From positions 1 to 12,458 of the forward strand of contig JBGVOL010000083.1 of the NCBI GenBank assembly GCA_045126475.1: a stretch of 12,458 bases of DNA, given 5' to 3'. The position numbers and the translations under genes were made by a program. Below are positions 8,077 through 12,458 of the stretch, piece by piece. Source of the stretch: SVEL01 sp045126475 (GTDB taxonomy: Bacteria; Bacillota; Clostridia; Lachnospirales; Lachnospiraceae). Numbering within the stretch: position 1 is the first letter of the stretch; each line of letters opens with the position of its first letter. Under the pieces are notes generated by a model. The model ran no database searches. It had not been told where the DNA came from and was given only the letters and a program-made list of their open reading frames with translations.

Positions 8077-8924
8077 TTTTTTGAAATAAACAGCACACCC
8101 AATGTGCCGTATCCGCAGTGGGAGGAGATAACACTTCCTGCCCTTGTTACAATAATCTCATCAAATATATTAAGCTCTTTCAGGTATGTGCGGACATTAT
8201 CGATTATGGTGTCATCACAGCCTGAGTGAGTGATAAACACACGGTCTGTTTTTGCATTTCTGTATGCATCCTCCATGTCTTTGGCGTATGACATAATAAC
8301 AGAGTCAATCTTTCCGCGGTATTTCTTACTCACATCCATTTTTCCGTTTTCAACCACAATCTTAGGGTGAAGTTTTAGAACACTTCCTGCAAGTGCGGCA
8401 ACGGCACTGCATCTTCCTCCGCGGTGAAGATAAGTGAGAGTATCTACCACAAAGCTGGCGCGGACAAGCGGCTTAAGCTCCTCGATTTTTGCAGCAATAT
8501 CCTTTGCAGCCATTCCCTCGGAGGCCATGACGGCTGCTTCTATTACAAGGTGTCCCACACCTGTTGAAAGATTTGCCGAATCAATGACAAAGACTTTGTC
8601 GGAAGCCTCAAGCTCCTCTGCAGCAAGTCTCATGACATTACATGTGGTTGACATTTCCTTTGAAATGGAAAAGCATATAATCTCATCACCATTTTCAACA
8701 TAAGGTCTGAAAAGTTCCATGGTATTTTCAATGGAAGGTGCGGATGTTTTCGGCGTTGTCTTGTTGGCGTCAGCCCATTTGTAAATATCATCAGGTGCAA
8801 TGTTTACACCGTCAAGAAACTCATCCTCTCCCAGAAGAACATTTAAGGGAAGGATTGAAATGTTGTATTTTTCAAGCAACTCCTTTGTTAAGTCACATGT
8901 GCTGTCTGAAATTATTTTTACCAT
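8073..8924 (-). CDS. DegV-family fatty-acid-binding protein
   Basis: The 283-residue length and motif order are typical of DegV: DSTCDL (7-12), TSAPS (60-64, normally TSQPS), SISKEMSTT (86-94), DTLTYLHRGGR (161-171), HPKI (186-189), ITHSGC (231-236) and the C-terminal SSHCGYGTLG (268-277). DegV proteins bind a long-chain fatty acid between two domains. In Firmicutes some (FakB) present it to the FakA kinase for acyl-phosphate and phospholipid synthesis. No fakA/DAK-domain gene is nearby, so a FakB role is inference. The ribosome site GGAGA (plus 8931-8935) is 7 bp upstream. Only 21 bp separate it from the CARF-nuclease gene upstream on the same strand, so the two are probably cotranscribed, perhaps by chance. 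The stop overlaps the convergent ybaK stop (shared TTAG). Confidence 0.93.
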   Translation of the reverse strand: MVKIISDSTCDLTKELLEKYNISILPLNVLLGEDEFLDGVNIAPDDIYKWADANKTTPKTSAPSIENTMELFRPYVENGDEIICFSISKEMSTTCNVMRLAAEELEASDKVFVIDSANLSTGVGHLVIEAAVMASEGMAAKDIAAKIEELKPLVRASFVVDTLTYLHRGGRCSAVAALAGSVLKLHPKIVVENGKMDVSKKYRGKIDSVIMSYAKDMEDAYRNAKTDRVFITHSGCDDTIIDNVRTYLKELNIFDEIIVTRAGSVISSHCGYGTLGVLFISKN

Positions 8925-8945
8925 ATATATTCTCCTTTTTACGTT

Positions 8946-10151
8946 TTATTCATTTTCTGATGTATCATAGATGGATGTAAGGAAGGATGTAAATTCTTCA
9001 CTTGTCCAGTCAAAAATCTCATCATCCACAAGCAGTATGCCCATTTCTCTGGCACGTTCATCAAGAGTCTCATCATGATTCTGTGATGAGATTACCAGCT
9101 TCTTTGCATATTTACCGCCGAATTTCTTCGCAACGGTATCAATTTCATATAACGCGTTTCTGTCCAGACGTCCGTTTTTGCAGGATATGAAGGTCGGAAT
9201 ATTATTCTTCATAAGAAGTACATCAACCTCGTTTGTAACATCCGGAAGCCAGCCATCGATTGTGCCGTCCCAGTCAAGGTGGACACCTACATCGCAGGAG
9301 TCAAAGAAACCGCTCTCGACGGCTGTCAGATATGTATAAAGCTCAAGGATGCTTCCGGAGTCACAGAGACAATCCTTTATATTTTTGTTCTTATATCTGA
9401 AACGGAAACTGCGTCGTCCCTTTTTCAGTTCGCTCAATGCACCGATGTCCTCAAGCATTTTTAACAAATGATAGACATCTGACAGGTCGTCACCGGGAGA
9501 AAATGGGCTTGAGACAACGGCGTTTATAGGCTCATTGGTATTGTTTCGGAAATATTTCCCATAGACATTCCAGTTCTTGCCCGCTCTGCGGCATACCTCC
9601 CAGAGAAGTTTGACATCTTCAACAAAATCTTCGTTATTAACATGTGTTTTAAAACCTTTGTGCATCTTGTGGTTGATACATGTGCCACGGAATTTCATGT
9701 ACTCTGACGCAGACAGGATAAATTTCTCCTTTTTTATATTGGAGATACTCCTTATCCTGCTTGTGACACTGTACTCATGGAGAGTGCCGGAGTCAAGCTC
9801 AATCTGGTGCATGGTAACACCATGGCGCTCGGCAATAATGCCGGCCGCCACAAGAATAAGGTCATCACCGCCGGTCAGGTCGAAGTAGCAGTGGTTGCCG
9901 GCTTCGCGCTCCGTGGTCACTACATCCTCAAGTTTATCCATTATGTCGGACAAATCCCGCCGCTCTACCTGAACAAAATCCACATACTCTATGCCGATAA
10001 CATTTTTTAAAAGACCTGCAAGATTACGGCGTCTTGCAGTACCCATCGGCTCCTCATATCCTATATATATGACTTTGTCAATGCTGTATTCCAGACATGT
10101 TGCGATGTTTTCCAAGGCATCATCGCTGAAAAATTCTATATCTACGTTCAT
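8946..10151 (-). CDS. Card1/Can2-like protein: CARF domain plus DUF1887 PD-(D/E)xK-type nuclease
   Basis: This 401-residue protein has the architecture of Card1 (DUF1887, about 370 residues). Residues about 1-135 form an alpha/beta CARF-like sensor (IEFFSDDALENIATCL near the start; KVIYIGYEEP at 26-35; YFDLTGGDDLILVAAG at 89-104, where TGGDD fits the ligand loop). Residues about 172-258 include a winged-helix-like segment (LLKMLEDIGALSELKKG, then a basic wing). Residues about 265-390 form the nuclease: Glu270 in SILELYTYL, Asp310 in NEVDVLLMK, and the strand TFISCKNG with Lys325. In PD-(D/E)xK terms the position two before Lys325 is Ser323 rather than an acid. Known Card1/Can2 enzymes are switched on by cyclic tetra-adenylate from type III CRISPR Cas10 and nick or cut nucleic acids with a metal ion. 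No cas gene or array is seen here, so the signal source is unknown. The start is fixed by AAAGGAGC just upstream. It diverges from the DUF4160 gene and precedes degV by 21 bp. Confidence 0.85.
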   Translation of the reverse strand: MNVDIEFFSDDALENIATCLEYSIDKVIYIGYEEPMGTARRRNLAGLLKNVIGIEYVDFVQVERRDLSDIMDKLEDVVTTEREAGNHCYFDLTGGDDLILVAAGIIAERHGVTMHQIELDSGTLHEYSVTSRIRSISNIKKEKFILSASEYMKFRGTCINHKMHKGFKTHVNNEDFVEDVKLLWEVCRRAGKNWNVYGKYFRNNTNEPINAVVSSPFSPGDDLSDVYHLLKMLEDIGALSELKKGRRSFRFRYKNKNIKDCLCDSGSILELYTYLTAVESGFFDSCDVGVHLDWDGTIDGWLPDVTNEVDVLLMKNNIPTFISCKNGRLDRNALYEIDTVAKKFGGKYAKKLVISSQNHDETLDERAREMGILLVDDEIFDWTSEEFTSFLTSIYDTSENE

Positions 10152-10173
10152 GCTGCTCCTTTGTATTGTTTTT

Positions 10174-10282
10174 GGGGGTAAAAGCCCTCAATTTTAGTTT
10201 GTCATTGTCATAATATACGAATTATACTATGATTTCGTACACTGTGACGAAAGAAAAATTACAATAGGGCTTTTGACACCCC
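10174..10282. repeat. Imperfect long-range inverted repeat around a promoter region
   Basis: The left arm GGGGGTAAAAGCCCT (10174-10188) pairs with the right arm AGGGCTTTTGACACCCC (10266-10282), with two extra bases in the right arm, enclosing 77 bp. Weaker similarity runs inward: AATTTTAGTTTGTCATTGT on the left against AATTTTTCTTTCGTCACAGT on the complement of the right. The GC tips stand out in an AT-rich gap. The layout resembles the terminal inverted repeats of a small non-coding mobile element, but I see no target-site duplication. The right arm also supplies the -35 box of the DUF4160 promoter. Confidence 0.6.
10221..10250 (-). promoter_or_regulatory. Candidate promoter for the CARF-nuclease gene
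   Basis: On the minus strand, TCGTCA (plus 10245-10250; 4 of 6 matches to TTGACA) is followed after 18 bp by a perfect TATAAT (plus 10221-10226). Transcription would start near 10214, leaving a leader of about 63 nt that contains one ACAATGAC copy and the left arm of the inverted repeat. degV downstream is probably read from here too. Confidence 0.5.
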
Positions 10283-10301
10283 AATCTATTAACAATATAG
10301 T
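10273..10301 (+). promoter_or_regulatory. Strong candidate promoter for the DUF4160-DUF2442 genes
   Basis: A perfect TTGACA -35 box (10273-10278) and a TATAGT -10 box (10296-10301) are separated by the ideal 17 bp. It is the best consensus promoter in the window. The start of transcription would be near 10308, giving a leader of about 120 nt with the GTCATTGT inverted repeat in it. The -35 box is part of the right arm of the long inverted repeat. Confidence 0.7.
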
Positions 10302-10426
10302 AGCACAATTAGACAATAAATAATACAATGACTTTGCGAAATTTTATAAGTGAGAGTAGAAAGGAAAATAAATCTTGTCATTGTACATAAAATAATATAA
10401 AATTAGGGACAAAGGAGGTATTAATT

Positions 10427-10687
10427 ATGCCGGAAATATCACTATTTTATGGGATTCGAGTAACAATGTATTATGAAGAACACAATCCGCCTCATTTTCA
10501 TGCTGAATACAATGGTAATAAGGCACTTATAGACATAAATGAGGCAAGAGTTATAAAGGGGGCTTTGCCTTCACGACAATTAAAATTGATTTTAGCCTGG
10601 TGCGTAATTCATCAGGATGAATTAATGCAAAATTGGGAACTTTCCAGAGATGGACTTCCTTTAAATAGAATTAATCCTTTGGTTTAG
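10427..10687 (+). CDS. DUF4160-domain small protein
   Basis: This 86-residue soluble protein carries the DUF4160 hallmarks: the start MPEIS-FYGI, the His-rich core EEHNPPHFHAEYNG (His19, His23 and His25), ALIDI at 33-37, LPSRQLKLILAW at 47-58, and a QNWELSRDG-type end. The invariant HxxxHxH cluster suggests a metal or nucleic-acid site, but no activity is established to my knowledge. DUF4160 genes very often sit next to a DUF2442 gene, as here, and small paired genes of this kind have been suspected of being toxin-antitoxin modules; that is inference. The ribosome site is an excellent AAAGGAGGT (10411-10419), 7 bp before the ATG. The coding sequence looks more AT-rich than dtd and carB downstream, with more TTA codons, which fits acquisition. 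Confidence 0.88.
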   Translation: MPEISLFYGIRVTMYYEEHNPPHFHAEYNGNKALIDINEARVIKGALPSRQLKLILAWCVIHQDELMQNWELSRDGLPLNRINPLV

Positions 10688-10698
10688 GAGGTGACATT

Positions 10699-10974
10699 AT
10701 GTTTCATAATGTGATTCAAGTTATACCATACGAAGATTATAAGGTTTATGTGTATTTTGAAGATGGGAAAATTGTATGCTATGATGCAAAACCATTGCTT
10801 GACAAGAAAGTATTCGAGCCATTAAGGAATGTGGAAATATTTATGAACACTTGCACCATTTTAAATGATACATTAGCTTGGGATGTGTCAGGAGACAGAG
10901 ATGTAAGTAAATGTTTGGATATTGATTCGGATATGCTTTATGAATTAGAACAGGCAGTTGAAAAGATTGCATAG
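10699..10974 (+). CDS. DUF2442-domain small protein
   Basis: The 91-residue protein matches DUF2442: an N-terminal beta pattern (NVIQVIPYEDYKVYVYFEDGK) typical of a small beta-rich domain, a middle FEPLRN segment (39-44), and the C-terminal TLAWD...CLDIDSDMLYE block (58-82), where the family normally ends. No enzymatic motif is visible. The partner gene DUF4160 ends 11 bp upstream. The ribosome site AGGAGGT (10686-10692) overlaps that gene's stop codon, so the two are probably translationally coupled and made in fixed ratio, which suggests a complex. No terminator follows, so transcription may continue into dtd. The function is unknown. Confidence 0.85.
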   Translation: MFHNVIQVIPYEDYKVYVYFEDGKIVCYDAKPLLDKKVFEPLRNVEIFMNTCTILNDTLAWDVSGDRDVSKCLDIDSDMLYELEQAVEKIA

Positions 10975-10996
10975 GAAGGTATAACGTCATTTTGAT

Positions 10997-11002
10997 GGAG
11001 GT
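10997..11002 (+). promoter_or_regulatory. Ribosome binding site that fixes the dtd start
   Basis: GGAGGT lies 4 bp before the ATG at 11007. The frame is open a little further up, with TTG at 10992 and ATG at 10995, but those codons would start at or before this site and add residues that the family lacks. Confidence 0.75.
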
Positions 11003-11006
11003 ACAG

Positions 11007-11456
11007 ATGAGATTTGTAATACAGCGTGTAACTCGCGCAAGTGTAACGGTTGATGGCAGTGTGACGGGAGCAATTGATAAGGGCTTTCTAGTACTTATCG
11101 GTGTTGAAGAAAGTGACACTAAGGATATAGCCGATAAGATGATAAAGAAGCTTGTGGGCATGAGGATTTTTGAGGATGAGAACGGAAAGACTAATCTTGC
11201 TCTGGCTGATGTTGGAGGAAGTCTTCTTCTGGTATCCCAGTTTACACTTTATGCAGACTGCAAAAAGGGAAACAGACCTTCATTTACAAAGGCGGGAAAT
11301 CCTGTCATGGCAGAGGAAATGTATGAATATATTATATCCGAATGCAGAAAACAGGTGGAAAATGTACAGGTCGGTGTCTTCGGAGCAGACATGAAGGTGG
11401 AGCTTTTAAATGACGGACCGTTTACTGTGATATTGGATTCGGCGGAAATCTGCTAG
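11007..11456 (+). CDS. dtd: D-aminoacyl-tRNA deacylase
   Basis: This 149-residue protein is a clear DTD. It starts with MRFVIQRVTRASVTVDG, holds the catalytic-pocket block SQFTLYADCKKGNRPSF (77-93), and ends with the NDGPFT segment (135-140) that carries the Gly-cisPro chirality filter. DTD hydrolyses D-aminoacyl-tRNAs, and Gly mischarged on tRNA(Ala), in the cytoplasm, keeping D-amino acids out of protein. I chose ATG 11007 because family members begin at this MR.VIQRV motif and a GGAGGT site precedes it. In many Firmicutes dtd follows the RelA/SpoT gene; here it instead follows the DUF4160-DUF2442 pair by 32 bp, with no promoter obvious in the gap. It may therefore be read from their promoter. 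Confidence 0.96.
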   Translation: MRFVIQRVTRASVTVDGSVTGAIDKGFLVLIGVEESDTKDIADKMIKKLVGMRIFEDENGKTNLALADVGGSLLLVSQFTLYADCKKGNRPSFTKAGNPVMAEEMYEYIISECRKQVENVQVGVFGADMKVELLNDGPFTVILDSAEIC

Positions 11457-11466
11457 GAATTTGTCC

Positions 11467-11495
11467 TTTTCAATGACGCTTATATATGTTATACT
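11467..11495 (+). promoter_or_regulatory. Candidate extended -10 promoter for carB
   Basis: TTTTCA (11467-11472; 4 of 6 matches to TTGACA) is followed after 17 bp by TATACT (11490-11495), preceded by TGT, which gives a TGn-extended -10. Transcription would start near 11502, with a leader of about 37 nt. That leaves no room for a pyrimidine attenuator or PyrR-type structure before the gene. Confidence 0.5.
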
Positions 11496-11538
11496 TTTAC
11501 GAGGTAGAAATGCTAATCTAAGAAAGTGGGACAATGTG

Positions 11539-12458
11539 ATGAAGAGAAATGACGTACACAAAATTTTAATCATCGGTTCCGGCCCGATTATTATCGGTCA
11601 GGCGTGCGAATTCGATTATTCAGGAACTCAGGCGTGTAAGGCATTAAAGAAGCTGGGCTATGAGATTGTTCTTGTAAATTCCAATCCGGCAACTATTATG
11701 ACAGACCCGGAGACAGCAGACAGAACATACATAGAGCCATTGAATGTAGAAAGACTTGAGCAGATTATTGCGAAGGAAAGACCGGATGCTCTTCTTCCGA
11801 ATCTCGGAGGACAGTCGGGACTTAATCTCTGTTCTGAGTTAAATCAGGCAGGTATCCTTGATAAGTACAATGTAAAAGTTATCGGTGTTCAGGTAGATGC
11901 CATTGAGCGTGGAGAAGACCGTATTGAGTTTAAGAAGACTATGAACAGCCTCGGTATTGAGATGGCAAGAAGTGAGGTTGCATATTCAGTTGATGAAGCG
12001 TTAGCTATAGCAGACAAGCTTGGTTATCCTGTTGTCTTAAGGCCGGCATATACAATGGGCGGTGCAGGCGGCGGTCTTGTATATAATGTAGATGAGTTAA
12101 AGACAGTATGTGAGAGAGGCTTGCAGGCTTCACTTGTAGGACAGGTTCTTGTTGAGGAGTCAATCCTTGGCTGGGAGGAGCTTGAGCTTGAAGTAGTACG
12201 TGATTCAAAGAATAATATGATTACGGTATGCTTTATCGAGAATATTGATCCGCTTGGTGTACATACAGGTGATTCATTCTGTGCGGCTCCTATGCTTACA
12301 ATCTCAGAGGAGACACAGAAGGAACTTCAGAGACAGGCATACAAGATAGTTGAATCTATCGAGGTTATCGGCGGTACAAATGTACAGTTTGCCCACGACC
12401 CTGTAAGCGGAAGAATTATAGTTATAGAGATTAATCCAAGAACATCACGTTCATCAGC
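11539..12458 (+). CDS. carB: Carbamoyl-phosphate synthase large subunit, N-terminal part (3' end outside window)
   Basis: The first 306 codons are present, and the frame runs off the right edge (the full protein is usually about 1070 residues). It opens with MKRNDVHKILIIGSGPIIIGQ, followed by FDYSGTQA, NSNPATIMTDPE, LLPNLGGQSGLN, the ATP-grasp glycine loop RPAYTMGGAGGG, EESILGWEELELEVVRD, HTGDS, and EINPRTSRSSA at the edge. These are all hallmarks of the carboxyphosphate half of CarB. The enzyme makes carbamoyl phosphate from bicarbonate, ammonia (channelled from glutamine by CarA) and two ATP for pyrimidines and arginine. The start may be ATG 11539 or the in-frame GTG 11536. No strong ribosome site is visible (only AAGTGGG), which is unusual beside the other genes here. 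carA is not immediately upstream; dtd is. Confidence 0.97.
   Translation, partial: MKRNDVHKILIIGSGPIIIGQACEFDYSGTQACKALKKLGYEIVLVNSNPATIMTDPETADRTYIEPLNVERLEQIIAKERPDALLPNLGGQSGLNLCSELNQAGILDKYNVKVIGVQVDAIERGEDRIEFKKTMNSLGIEMARSEVAYSVDEALAIADKLGYPVVLRPAYTMGGAGGGLVYNVDELKTVCERGLQASLVGQVLVEESILGWEELELEVVRDSKNNMITVCFIENIDPLGVHTGDSFCAAPMLTISEETQKELQRQAYKIVESIEVIGGTNVQFAHDPVSGRIIVIEINPRTSRSS

Larger units (their letters stand above)
10201..10384. repeat. Three copies of GTCATTGT in the divergent region
   Basis: GTCATTGT occurs at 10201-10208 and 10377-10384 on the plus strand and at 10325-10332 on the minus strand. The last two extend to a 9-bp perfect inverted repeat (10324-10332 with 10377-10385, loop 44 nt) inside the DUF4160 leader. 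In transcript sense, ACAATGAC falls shortly after the predicted start of both divergent transcripts, a plausible place for a shared operator. No function is proven. Confidence 0.4.
10152..10426. other. Divergent regulatory region between CARF-nuclease and DUF4160 genes
   Basis: This 275-bp AT-rich gap, the longest in the window, holds two outward-facing candidate promoters, an imperfect inverted repeat with GC-rich tips, and three copies of the 8-mer GTCATTGT (one inverted). I see no convincing ORF, tRNA or terminator in it. The DUF4160 side gives a leader of about 120 nt, the CARF side about 63 nt. Details are listed as separate features. Confidence 0.7.

Noticed and set aside
8070..8092. 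Weak hairpin GTTTA...TAAAC at the ybaK/degV junction as a terminator
   Set aside because: The stem is only 5 bp and AT-only except at one end, too weak for an intrinsic terminator.
10174..10282. Complete insertion sequence in the divergent gap
   Set aside because: Only 109 bp lie between the outer repeat ends, no transposase frame is present and no target-site duplication is visible; at most a MITE-like relic.
10152..10426. CRISPR array or remnant near the CARF gene
   Set aside because: The repeated unit is only 8 bp, occurs three times in mixed orientation and with uneven spacing, unlike 23-37-bp repeats with regular spacers.
10992..11006. Longer dtd start using TTG 10992 or ATG 10995
   Set aside because: It would add residues before the conserved MRFVIQRV start, and the GGAGGT ribosome site at 10997-11002 fits only ATG 11007.
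11501..11521. Mini-ORF ATG-CTA-ATC-TAA behind a GAGGT sequence upstream of carB, as a leader peptide
   Set aside because: The predicted transcript starts at about the GAGGT itself, and the four-codon ORF has no attenuator hairpin after it; most likely chance.

Overview
The window reads like chromosome from a low-to-moderate GC Gram-positive of the class Clostridia, most likely a Lachnospiraceae-type gut anaerobe. This is inferred from the strong AGGAGG-type ribosome binding sites, frequent AGA and ATA codons, the LtaS-type and DegV families, and the radical SAM protein. The species cannot be fixed from the sequence alone. About 95% of the window is coding: twelve protein genes, two of which run off the ends. 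I see no rRNA, tRNA or insertion-sequence gene, and no CRISPR array.

Positions 1-3980 (+) hold a tightly spaced run of three genes: a CapA-like lipoprotein (5' end missing), an S66 LD-carboxypeptidase-type serine peptidase, and a B12-binding radical SAM protein with a DUF4080-type C-terminus. A promoter at the end of that run serves an LTA-synthase-type membrane sulfatase-fold enzyme (4049-5950, +). It converges on a membrane GT2 glycosyltransferase (5968-7422, -). The two share a bidirectional hairpin terminator, and the last codons of the glycosyltransferase form one arm of it. Most of this half therefore concerns the cell envelope.

Positions 7423-8924 hold a YbaK/EbsC-type aminoacyl-tRNA deacylase (+), which overlaps by 4 bp, tail to tail, a DegV-family lipid-binding protein (-). 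Upstream of degV, and probably cotranscribed with it, is the most notable gene (8946-10151, -). It encodes a 401-residue protein with the architecture of the Card1/Can2 (DUF1887) nucleases: an N-terminal CARF-like sensor, a winged-helix-like middle and a C-terminal PD-(D/E)xK-like nuclease. Such proteins normally answer cyclic oligoadenylate made by type III CRISPR-Cas, but no cas gene or array is present here.

The 275-bp gap 10152-10426 is a divergent regulatory region. It has a candidate promoter facing each way, a long imperfect inverted repeat and three copies of an 8-mer. On its far side lies a small two-gene module, DUF4160-DUF2442 (10427-10974, +), which looks AT-rich and has a toxin-antitoxin-like layout. 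D-aminoacyl-tRNA deacylase (dtd) follows, then carB, which has its own promoter and no carA immediately upstream. The stretch 8946-10974 is the best candidate for an accessory or defence-related insertion among otherwise housekeeping genes.
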